DNA from: Takakia lepidozioides
Taxonomy: Eukaryota > Streptophyta > Takakiopsida > Takakiales > Takakiaceae
Reading direction: 5' to 3'
Assembly: GCA_030704615.1 (NCBI GenBank)
Contig: CM060731.1
Location: 69,918,756 to 69,978,755 of the forward strand
Length of the DNA: 60,000 bases
Positions 33,314 to 43,277 of this stretch are shown here, in pieces. Position 1 is the stretch's first letter; each line of letters begins with the position of its first letter. The position numbers were made by a program, and so were the translations under genes. A model generated the notes under the pieces. That model searched no databases. It saw only the letters and a list, made by a program, of their open reading frames with translations, and had not been told where the DNA came from.

Positions 33314-35038
33314 CTTGCATTGCGGGATGGAGACAGGCTGAGGGGATGAGACTCAATCGATGGTCTGGGTGAAGCAAAGAATCGAAATTTGGTACGTTTG
33401 TCTGTGGGCTTTGGGGAGGGACACGGCCAGTGGAGCCCTGGGGGGTCCACACGGATGGGGTCCTTGAGGTGGACGAATATGACTTGGGTGCTTGGCGGAC
33501 TAGGTAGAGGGTTGCATGCGTCGTCAAGAGGGATAAATCTGTTGGAATCTTGAAGGGAGGTTTTAATGGAAACTATGGTGGGCTGGGGGATGGTATGCAA
33601 ATTTAGAAGTTTGGAGAGGTGATAAGGAGGCAGTGGGTAAGCAGATGAGGGCAGTAATTTCCACTTGTTGCCTCCTGGGATAGATGAGAGTGACTCAGGC
33701 GAGAGACATAGGATACTGCATACCTTGTCAGAAAAGAACGAAAAGAAAAGCAGGGGAATAGAATGAGTGTGGAGTGGGTGACTTACAGGGAAGGATGGAG
33801 AAAGGAGGGGAGCTGGTGTCGGGGAAGGCAACAGAGTGACTGGGTGGAGGGGCCCGGCGTGCTGTTGAGAGACTTCTGGCGACTGCTGCGTGAAGAATTG
33901 TGAGATCTGGAAGTCGGAGGAGCTTGAGGTCGACCAAGAGCCCATGGGGACGTAGCTGGGGTTGCCATAGTCTTCAATTCTCTTTCGATCGATTCATCAT
34001 TCTGCGCTTCAATTTCCATGTCCAGATAGGCCTTAAGAACTGTGAAGGCATTTTTTAAGGCGTCTTTGGACCTAGTTAAGACCTTGCTTGGAGTGTAAGG
34101 ACCTTCAAAGTGGTCAGCCTCTACCCATACCCTTGGGAGAGTGGTTCCAGTTTGAAGAAGCTGATTTTCGTCCATGAGAGCCAAAATATTGGTATTTGGA
34201 GACAGATCTTGACAAAGCCCAGGGAAGGCCTCTACGTAGGAGCCCCAAGTGACTAAAGAGTGAGAGAAAAGAGAGTAGAGAAGGAGGTTGGAGTTGAGAT
34301 AGGCCTGAATCTTGTTGCAGAGGGTAGGGATAGGGGAGCTGTCCATGGGGCTCTTAGATATGAATGAGTGGATGTCCTGCACCGAGATCCATATTGAGTC
34401 AAAGTGCATATTGTCCCTGGCAGCGACCCTAAAAGCTAGATTCGGTTTCCTTCTGAAAATCATCGGGGTAAGACAACTGGCGACTGGATCTTCCCTGATG
34501 ATTAGCTGCGAACAGCCTTTGAGAGAGAGCAAAGGAAATGTTCCCAGAGTGGCGCAGATTTTGGCAATTGTAGGGTTGTGTGCCAGCGGTGAGGGGCGAC
34601 GAAGTGGTGTATGTGCTTGCTCCACTGGGTGCCTGGTGATGATGTTGGGGCATGCTTTCCCTTTGTTCTTGGCCTGTTCCATCTCCCAACTGATAATCCC
34701 TGGAATTGGAATGGGGGTGGGCATTGAAGGAAGTGTTGCTGGAAGGTGGGCTTTGAGGATTTCTGAAGAAGAGGAGCCTTGGATGCTTGCAGCTTGGAGT
34801 TCTGAGATGATGGGGCCTTTGCCTCTGTGGGATTTGGAAGCTGGTGCAGAGGAGGCCTCAATAACCATAGGGTCCTCAATTTGCCTTCTTTTCTTTTTGG
34901 CGGGGAGATAGAAATTTGATTGACTGCACTATCCCAAACATGTTTGCTCCGATCAAGGGCAGGCCTCTGGTCAACTTTCTGTAGCGAGAGTGGGTGACAT
35001 AGGGAGGCCTCCTTGTAATTGATTGGAATTCTCCCCAA
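33310..35038 (-). pseudogene. LINE ORF1-like region
   Basis: Overlapping frames (35038-34502, 34868-33783, 33945-33310) encode a Ser/Pro-rich, weakly conserved protein (starts MGRIPINYKEASLCHPLSL, later IITRHPVEQAHTPLR). No DUF4283 or CCHC knuckle is obvious, so the domain-bearing N-terminus of ORF1 may be lost. Assigned by position upstream of the endonuclease. Confidence 0.5.
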
Positions 35039-35040
35039 TC

Positions 35041-37254
35041 ACTGGATCTAAGCGGCTGTCTTTTTTAGATAGATATAAAATGTTTGAGACATGCTCTCAA
35101 AATGTATTGTCCAAATATCGTGCTTTTCCTCACAACAAAAGTATTGTACATGTTCATGCAAGCCACGTTATCTTGTCCATCCACAAAATGTTTGTTATTC
35201 CGTGAACACATTCATATAGACAACTCCAAATTCTTGATAAGTATACACTAAAACTTGGATAAGAGTAAGAAAAAAATTACACTTAACAAAGATTTGACAC
35301 TATAGCAATTTAGGGTTTTGAAAAAATGACATTTATACATACATAACATTAAAACAAGCTATGGAACAAAAAGAGTAGCCGTTCATGACCTTAAGAGAAA
35401 GAATAAGACAAAATTGCAGAAGAAATAAAATTATTAATGAATGTGAGCATCAACTATGTGTGACATAATGAATATAATCATTAATTTTGTCATGGTTGGG
35501 TGCCCGGTGCACTATGTGAGCTTGAGCCTGCAATGTAAATAATTCTTTGAATGATCGGACTTTGCTAATCAACGTAGTCCAATGGAACCATCTCAGAATG
35601 CTAGATTCTTTTTTAAAAGGATAGGCTTTCAATCCTTAAAACAGATAGAGTTTTTTTGCCCTTTAAATTTCTTACCCCTACACAATAAAATCAAGCTACC
35701 CGCCTACCATACTACATGCATAAATATGAACCTTTCAAACCTGTTGATACCTAGCACATACATCCACACACAAATGTCAAAGAATTTCACCACAAACCTT
35801 TCAAGATTATAGTGCTTTGGTGGGATCTCTTTTGTTTTTGGGAATTTGAAAATCCTATAATGTCAGGTTTGACCAAGAATTTACAGTATGGGGTCATTTT
35901 TGCTGGGCCCCTCATATGCATAGCCAGATCCTATTCTAAGGTATGGGGGCATGCAAAATAATTAATGCCAAATTGCCATATGATGCTATATGCTCCTTTG
36001 TATGTGTTCTTTGGGAGGTTTAGGGTATAGGCCAAAACATGGAGTTTCTAACATTGTCTCACCCACAAAACAAAAGTATGCACAAATCCAAGTTTTTCCT
36101 GATCCACGCGGTGAGACAATGAGTTCCTATGAACCTCATGACAGGTCCAAATTTTATAGACATACAAAGGTAAATTTTCCAAAATTTGAGGGCTGGTGGG
36201 GCCAGGTATTTTGGACCCATTTGCCTGCAAATTACCTACACCGGTAGACATTTCCGGGAACAAAAAATGGGCCACGTCATTATTTCCTTGTGTTTCTAGG
36301 GGGAGCCCCTTGATGGGGAGCCCCCGCACGGCAAGGTGCCACAAGGGGTGCTTTCATGTCACATGGGGGGACAACCTTCCTGGCCACCGTGGGCTCACTC
36401 ATGCTATTTATATAGCCGCTGCATCCCCCAATAAGAACTGACCACGCAGGTACTTAACCCTGCATGGCCCTTCCCTTGCCATATGTTTTTAGACCCAGTG
36501 GTTTTTGCTAGAATCTGGAGGTGGGAGTTTTGCTCCAACTTACATGCTTTCAATATAGGAGTGTGGGCCATGTTGTCAGCAATCTTTTTGCTTCAGGAAC
36601 CATGTCATTCGGATGGAATCTCAAAAAATATACCCATTTTTTTGATAGGTCAAAACCCAATTCAGGTCGCTTAGGAAGTTACGGAGCTTCAGTTAAGGGC
36701 TCTGTTCATAAGCTTGTTGTTATTAGCCTCCGAGCTGCTAGGAATTCAAGGTAGTCAACCCATCTTTGTAAACTTTATGGCAATTTATAATTTCTTATCT
36801 TAGAGCTTCCCCACCGGTGGCACGGTATATGGGTACATCAATTGAGGCATGTGCATAGTCCCCAGAAGGTGGCGAGGCAGTAGGCGGAATGCTCCCTCCC
36901 CACCGGTGGCATGCTAACGCGCCTGCCTCAACCTCTCCCTCAACCTCCCGCTTGCCAATGTCTCACGTGTGGGATGCCAGATTGTCTCCAAGAGTGTTTG
37001 ACTTTGTGTTGCGTGAGAGATAGCAGGCCTGGAAGGACACTAAAAGATTCAGCGCCCTCATGAAATTTGTGGTGCCCTGCATTTTAGGGGGCATTTTAGC
37101 GTGCCCCGGTGGGCCTCCGTTTTTGTGGTTTTTCTCCCTGACACCATATTGTGCTTTCGTGGTTGATAGCGGCCGGTGGGGATGTTCTTATGAATAGAAG
37201 GAAGGAACACCCTTGCCAAAGCAAGCAGAACTTATGATGTCACCTCATTGCAAA
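35041..37254. other. AT-rich intergenic DNA, no gene seen
   Basis: Only short, non-conserved frames. CCCACCGGTGGCA occurs twice near 36810 and 36900. No RNA gene found. Confidence 0.4.
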
Positions 37255-37612
37255 GGGCTACTGCCTTCCGATTGGAAGGTGGACAATTTGTAACGACCAA
37301 GACGACGCGGTGCCCAACCCTCCCCACAATGACTCTAGAGTCCCAACACACCAACCAATTAAGTAGTAGTCCCATTTTATAGCTCGATTGGCCATATAAG
37401 TAGGTAACCCAACATACACCTTGTGGTTTTGAACCCACGACGACTTCAATGATGTGTCATTCTTGGGAGGCTTTTCCCTAAGGGGTTTCCCAATTTGGGG
37501 TTTTTCCAAGTGATGTCGAAAGACTTGGGGGATGGCGAGAGTTGAAGCGCCGCCCTTCCGCATGCAAACTTGCTAAATTCTTTGCCAAAGCAGCCTTGTG
37601 TCCTAACCAGTG
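37255..37612 (-). mobile_element. tRNA-derived SINE-like piece, copy 1 (interrupted)
   Basis: On the minus strand, GTGGGTTCAAAACCACAAGG (B-box-like, 37422-37441) is followed by GTATGTTGGGTTACC and TATGGCCAATCGAGC, as in copy 2. An A-box-like GGTTAGGACACAAGGCTG lies at 37593-37610, about 150 bp too far away, so something was inserted between the boxes. Confidence 0.45.
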
Positions 37613-37934
37613 TTGTATTGCAGAACCTAACCGACTTTTCAATACCAGTACTGATACCAGTACTACCCAGCCATCTTCCTCATTTATATTGGTATCAATA
37701 CTATATTAAATTACTATATATATGCTATGTATTACGTATTTATATTTATTTAATAGATAATATAATATAATATAATATATAATATATAATATATATTTTA
37801 CTTGGAATGATACCCTATTGATACTATATACCACATGGTATTTTTGGTCATAATACTCATATTCATACCAGTATATAAAAAAAACATTTCCACCATTATA
37901 GATACCCAACTGGTATGTCCTAAACCTACACTGG
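37613..37934. repeat. AT-rich block with TACCAGTA-type repeats
   Basis: TACCAGTACTGATACCAGTA near 37645, TTGGTATCAATACTAT near 37688, GATACCCTATTGATACTATA near 37810 and ATACCAGTATATA near 37866. The related words occur in both orientations around a TATAATATA core. It may be a small hairpin-forming element inserted next to the SINE. Confidence 0.4.
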
Positions 37935-38049
37935 TCCTAACCACTGGGCCATTTGTTGGCTGATTGTCACATTTACGCAACGTAAATGACTTTTTCTCCT
38001 ATTATTTTGCTATAAATAAAAATGATGCACATCAAACTTAACTTAAATT

Positions 38050-38200
38050 GATGATCAGTTGTTGGGTCGTATAACCTCTTTTTGTGGCTCAATTGGCCAT
38101 AATGGGTGACATCCAACATACATCTCTATGTAGTTTTGAACTACAACCACTTGTAAGGTGGCCTTGCGCCCTAACCATTGGGCTATGTAGATGTGATGAA
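38050..38200 (-). mobile_element. tRNA-derived SINE-like element, copy 2
   Basis: Minus strand: A-box-like AATGGTTAGGGCGCAAGG (38167-38184), B-box-like GTAGTTCAAAACTAC (38131-38145) at the spacing of a tRNA, then ATGTATGTTGGATGTCACCC and ATGGCCAATTGAGCCAC. This is the clearest copy of the family here. Confidence 0.55.
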
Positions 38201-39090
38201 GTTGAATCCCTAGCTCGGCTATTTGGATTCAACCTCATTTTTTCCATGTTGGATTTTTTTGTCCGGGGTGGCAAAGTCACAAGGAAGGTCTTTTTGTGTA
38301 TGCCTTAAGGTTAGCTTTTCCTTGTGTTTTTAAAATCAAAATGTGGGGTTTTCTGTCCCCATTTCTAGAAATATTAACTAATAATTATTGTCGAACAAAA
38401 TCTGTGTTATAGTCAATCTCTGATAAAAATTAACCCTTGCAGCTATCAAGAATTAAACATGTCACACTGAAGACAATATGAGGGGGTTTGGTATTGTGAA
38501 AGCATAACATGACCAAGAGAAAAGGCTTATGTGAACACACTCTACTGTTATGGGGTAATATGTTAAAAAACGAAAATACAGGTTATGTGTGAACATAGAG
38601 TATTGCTGCCAACATGGTCTAGTATGAATCTGTTTATAATCTTTGAGAAAAAACCATACATAACTTTGCTTGAAATAAATTATTGGATGGAAAAAAGTTA
38701 AAACCGTAGTAGTGCCATCATGCATATTATTTTCTTAAAAAATAAACAAATAATATTTTTAATATTATAGTATCATAACCCACAACAAATGATAAGGGTG
38801 ACTCAAATATGTCACAGCTATTTTGAGTTTATAGAGTTGGCGACATAAACAAAAAGCGATTTTTTGTTTTTTGTTTTCTCATGGATGGGCACATTGGGAA
38901 GATTTATTTGGCGTAGTGCAATCTAGTGTGAGCAAAACCCCACACAGATATTTCTAATGGACATCTCGTTCAAATCCGCGATCAAGTCAAAAGATGGATA
39001 TAGCCTAAAATTGCAAATTGTTTAGTGACGGAATCCATGACATCTCACAATTCGTAACGGTCAATAGTCGAATTGCGACGTAAGGAGGTT
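38201..39090. other. AT-rich intergenic DNA, no gene seen
   Basis: No conserved frame or RNA gene was found. Confidence 0.35.
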
Positions 39091-39094
39091 TTAG

Positions 39095-39225
39095 GATCGG
39101 AGAATGGTAGAATGGTTAGAGCACAAGGTTGTCTTATAAGCGATTGTGGGTTCAAAGCCATACAAGTGGTACTAGCCAATCAAGTACTGGTTATGTCATA
39201 TTTGGGTATCTACAAGACCGGGCAA
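39095..39225 (+). mobile_element. tRNA-derived SINE-like element, copy 3
   Basis: Plus strand: GAATGGTTAGAGCACAAGG (39110-39128, A-box-like) and GTGGGTTCAAAGCCA (39146-39160, B-box-like) with the same spacing as copy 2, then a diverged body (TACTGGTTATGTCATATTTG). Confidence 0.5.
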
Positions 39226-40286
39226 AGCGCGCGGGACGCTGGCATATAGAGCTCTCCATCTGAAGTGAAGTGACACCATAATTTACACTTGCTTCAGCAT
39301 GAAATTGGTGGCATTCAATGACGGGGTCACTTCCTTGTATACCAAGGCAGACCAAGTCTTCCAAATTTGCCCAAGAACGAGGACCGAATTGTACAAGTGT
39401 TCCAGATCTGGCTTGCCTGCCTGCTTAGTAAGTGAATAGAGACAGAGCTGGTATCAACAGATTTCCAAGCATTCTAAGGCATTTGAACCCGATCCCAAAT
39501 AATATAAGCAAATGTACGAGAAGAGACATTGTTCCAACGATTCCAGTATGTGCACATTGCAAACAATACAAGGTAATTGAGGGTCAAAACAAATCCCCAT
39601 CGAGAAAACTCAATTATCATAGTCGCACGCTATCTTGGGCCACCGGTCAGGTTGTCCAAGGGACTCAGAGTCTCTCCTCGCCTCTGTCTAGGGAACCGCG
39701 CACGTGGCAGTCCCTCCTCGCTTTTGGCCTGGGGAAGAGTGCACGTGACGTTTCCAGGCTATGGTGGAAGTGAAGCTGCTATCAATAACTGCGTCAGATA
39801 GCGTACGTTCTGCTGGGGCAAATGGCAAGTTGTCGGCTTGCTGGCATTATTGCCTCAGCAAAAGACCTACCCAGTTGACGGTTAACCGCCTCTTTTGTGA
39901 GGCTCTACTCGTCATGCCCTTATAGGGTTGAGTCAAAATGTTATGGATGAGTTCAAGCGGGGGCGGGCTTAAAGAGCCTCGTGGTGCTGCTGGGGACGCT
40001 AGAAGGTAGCCGAAAAAATCGCACATCATTTTGAAGTTGGGGCCCTTTTTTTGGAACTGATAGGCATGCTCTAAGACTACATAAATAGCCTCATCAAAAA
40101 AGGTGTCTTTGTACAATGGATGCTATTTACACATATCCATTTTTTCGAGATATATTTTCTCAAAATTTTGGACCCGTTATAGTTGGTTATCCATAATGGG
40201 ATGACCGATATTGCTGTCATCCAAGTGTGTAGTCAAAATGTCATAAATATGTAAGATTCAGAATACACATATACACCAAAAATTCT
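39226..40286. other. Intergenic, no gene seen
   Basis: A minus-strand frame at 40116-39847 (89 codons) has plausible composition but no recognised domain or splice context. CACGTG occurs twice near 39699 and 39742. Confidence 0.3.
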
Positions 40287-40380
40287 TATGATGACCCAAC
40301 CTTGTATCCACATATTTTAGGATATCAATAATTCTTATGATGACCCAACCTTGTATCCACATATTTTAGGTAGATATCAA
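40280..40380. repeat. Tandem duplication, ~53-bp unit
   Basis: AATTCTTATGATGACCCAAC, then CTTGTATCCACATATTTTAG and ATATCAAT, occurs twice in a row, nearly identical. Confidence 0.85.
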
Positions 40381-40611
40381 TAGTGTTTCATCTTGCGTCA
40401 TCCTTGTCCTCCTCTTGTGGTTGGTAATGATGATACATGCGTGTTTTCATCCATCTTAAAAGCCATCATCCTCGAGCATTAATCATCATGTTTAATATGT
40501 TAGATTCTATTTAATGCGTCCAAGATCAATTAAACAAAGCCCAAGCCTAAAACCTACTTCAGTTTTGAAGGGTACCTTAGACTTGCATTTGCAAGTTTCC
40601 TAAAAAAAATT

Positions 40612-40655
40612 GCCCTTCATGTTGAAGGGCTGTAATTTTGACAGCCCTTCATTGT
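40612..40655. repeat. Short hairpin, TGAAGGGCTGT / ACAGCCCTTCA
   Basis: Perfect 11-bp arms around a 7-nt loop, flanked by further CCCTTCAT words. GAAGGGC/GCCCTTC words recur at 41.15-41.30 kb, so this is part of a local low-copy repeat. Confidence 0.6.
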
Positions 40656-41310
40656 TTTTGGCGGCCATTCTGCGAGCATGCATGTAACATAAGAATAATT
40701 TTTTTGTGCAATACACATGAAATGAAAGTCTTTCTACATTCCACAAGTTCACATATGATAAACATTACGAGAGAAATTCAATTTGAATCTATTTCCAATG
40801 GAACAGCTCTATAGTTCTTCATGCCACTCCAAATCTTATAAATGGCAGTCCAATCCATGGCCTAGATACGCAACAATATGCCTAGGACAGGGCAAGTCAC
40901 ACGGACTAATGACTTAGAGAGAACGCCATAGCCATACAGTAGACACATCTGCTAGCAGTACACGGTGCAGTGCATGTAGGGCCCTGGCAATGCAATTTGG
41001 CACATTGGCAAAACTGCAAATAGCCATTGGAATTTGAAACCTCCAATGGATGTTGCAACTTGGGAAATGGATGGGTTTAAGCACTTGTACCTTCATTTTT
41101 TAAGCACTTGTACCTTGAGGTTGAACCATTGACACTTCAGGCTTGAACCCTTCATTATTAAGCACTTGTACCCTTGAGCCCTTCATTATTAAACTTAGAC
41201 TTTCATTTGCAAGTTTTTTTTTTCTTAGCTTCATGATGAAAGGTTCAGATTTTATCTGACCTTTCTTTTGAAGGGCCCTGATTTTTCTGCCCTTCATATG
41301 GAGCATTTTT

Positions 41311-41440
41311 GCAAGTTTTTTTTTTTTTTTGAGAGAAGAGGGCTTGACTCAGAACTTTATTTGAATTATTTGAAGGGAAAAAAATTAAAACCCTTTGATG
41401 CCCCAAGGCTGCCATAAGGCTTAACACACGACAGGGCATG
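41311..41440 (-). repeat. Retroposon 3' tail, copy 2, with poly(A)
   Basis: Minus strand: GGGTTTTAATTTTTTTCCCT, then TTCAAATAATTCAAATAAAG, TTCTGAGTCAAGCCCTCTTC, then a run of A (41317-41331 as T on +). AATAAAG plus poly(A) marks a retroposed 3' end; homologous to copy 1 at 11.06-11.18 kb. Confidence 0.6.
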
Positions 41441-41829
41441 ACGGATATCCCGATGAACAATGATTGTACTGCAGAACCTTCGAGCAGGAAACGGATTACA
41501 AACCCATGACCGAAACCAGTTTCGAGAAAACAGAAATAACGTGGGACAAGCCCAATGCATGTAGCCTTGAAGAGGCTCTGATGTTACGTTGTGCATAATA
41601 GAAGCATGGGGCCAACCACTCCTTGAAGAAGATTTTCCTTGCATAGAACCATTGTAGAGAGCAGAGAAAATCTAAGTGCAGAAGTGGAGAGGAGGGGAGC
41701 TCTATCTGTAGAGCAGCGTGGTCCTTGTGCCAGTCTTCACATGCTTCCAGTTGCTGGGGCAGCGGAAGAGGAGGGCTCTGTGGTGTTGCAAGTTGCAGTC
41801 TTGAAAAATAGACAAGAAAGAAAGCAGTG

Positions 41830-41930
41830 TTTGATGTTTTTCTTTTTCTTTTTTTTCTCTTTTTCTAAAGGGAAACACCTGGGAGCGACAGCTCACAAAT
41901 CAGCCTCTCACCTAAACGTATAACTCAGTA
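41830..41930 (-). repeat. A-rich-tailed retroposon end, copy 2
   Basis: Inverse complement of the core at 7.65-7.74 kb (GAGCGACAGCTCACAAAT on +), with an A-rich tail on the minus strand (T/C run 41838-41868 on +). Confidence 0.5.
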
Positions 41931-42218
41931 TTTGATGAAAAGGGCCTCTGTCCCTTTCCATGAAAAAAGAAAAAGAAAAAGAAAAGTGAGAAATGGCAAA
42001 TTAGAACTTCTTAGGAGGGTTGATTTGACCAAAGCAGGCCTAGATTCCTGTGCTAAATGTGTTCAGGAGATATATGGTGGATGGATGTGCATGTAGTCCG
42101 GATTGATGAATGTGGTGTGGGATACATGCAGAGGCTGTAGGACCCACAAGAAATACAAAATAATTCAAATCACGAGCAGAAGCTGCAGGCCGTGTCTCTT
42201 GTGACTCGCTTCTTCTCC

Positions 42219-42225
42219 TATAAAT
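42219..42225 (+). promoter_or_regulatory. TATA box candidate upstream of the hairpin locus
   Basis: TATAAAT preceded by a CTTCTTCTCC pyrimidine patch, about 100 bp upstream of the hairpin at 42321. That is a usual distance for a pol II start just before a MIR precursor. Confidence 0.4.
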
Positions 42226-42320
42226 GACGCATATGTGCGTAGATATCTCTGCGATTTGCAGCAGTTTTGGGATGGTTGAAGTGCTGAGCGGTGTGGTGCG
42301 TGTGGGAATCCTGGAGAAAA

Positions 42321-42419
42321 GGAGAGTGAGAGCTGTTCAGCCTGTGAGAGAGAGGCTGGGAGAGTTGGCATGAGGCAAGTCCTTCATCCCTCTCACAGTC
42401 TGCACAGCTCTCTCTCTTT
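42321..42419 (+). ncRNA. miRNA-precursor-like hairpin
   Basis: Arm 42321-42355 pairs with 42385-42419, leaving a 29-nt loop. By hand roughly 30 of 35 positions pair, with only single symmetric mismatches (for example 337/403, 341/399, 351/389 and 354/386 in the last three digits of position). The core AGCTGTTCAGCCTGTGAG opposite CTCACAGTCTGCACAGCT is not low complexity, although GA/CT runs extend the stem. The duplex length and mismatch pattern meet the usual plant criteria for a 21-nt miRNA. I do not recognise the mature sequence as a conserved family. No coding frame competes. Confidence 0.5.
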
Positions 42420-43277
42420 CTCTCTCTCAATACATGCTTATAGTATGTACCCAAGCTAGATGACTCGGTTCTGTTTCCTACGATTTTACTGAAGAGAGGT
42501 GGATCATCCAGATACTATAATTCTGAGCACTCGGTGCCGACTTGGCGATTCATGATTGCAGTGCTACATGCATGCTGTTTCGGCAACGGGATCTAGCATA
42601 TGTTAAGGCCCCTGCAGAGAGCCAGCCCATGAGCTGAAACACATCCACATGAGTGGTGAGATGTACATGGCTTCAGCTGGCTCTAGTTCTCAGTTCTCTG
42701 TTTGTCTCGCACTCACACAAACATCTGTGTCGGAGCCCTGAGATTCAGTTATAGTGGGTTGTGTACAGATCGTTTCTAGATCCTTGAGATAAGGAGACAT
42801 ATAGAGCTACATGGACTGGGAGAGGGAGTTAGAAAATTGGGCATGTTGGGGACCTGACTATATGACTCTCTTATTTCTCCTCTCTCTCGGGGCGTTGGAC
42901 CCCAGATGATGTGTACGTACGATATATATTTTCTTTTGTCTTTTGAGGAGCTTCACAGGCAGGAAGGGTCTCCGATGCGCCATGTAACAGAACGAACGTC
43001 ATTTCGATACGCGAAGCAGGCTTGCTATTCCAGCGAATTTCCTCAGAGACTCTAAAGAACTCCCGAGTTCTCTGAGTCTAATTTCACTTGCGAATGATTT
43101 GAATCCAGGGTACTGTACTGACTCATCCTTCCTACAGTATAACATCTTCCCTTTATTCTGGCAGTAGCTATGGTGGTAGAATGAGAATATCTTTGCATTT
43201 CAGTATGGCAGCACGCATCCTTGAATTGCTAGTTCTCTTTGCATTGGTTCGTGCAACAAGTTTTCTGTGTGGCTATG
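42420..43277. other. Intergenic, no gene seen
   Basis: Between the hairpin and the stop of the minus-strand gene. GA- and CT-rich patches only. Confidence 0.35.

Larger units (their letters stand above)
28847..35040 (-). mobile_element. L1-type LINE, near full length but decayed
   Basis: Order on the minus strand: ORF1-like region (35038 to about 33310), ORF2 with APE endonuclease, reverse transcriptase and zinc-binding C-terminus (about 33313-29140), 3' UTR (29139-28847). The 3' end is a (TTC)n/TTTAT-type tail, not poly(A). Several stops and frameshifts interrupt ORF2. The left boundary is exact because a second copy of the 3' UTR ends at the same base (12095). The 5' boundary is only approximate and may be truncated. 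Confidence 0.85.

Noticed and set aside
39847-40116. 89-codon minus frame
   Set aside because: No domain, splice context or repeat family recognised; length is within chance for this base composition.
42321-42419. Hairpin as a copy of miR156/miR529
   Set aside because: GA-rich words are similar on one strand, but the defining bases of those mature miRNAs are not present.
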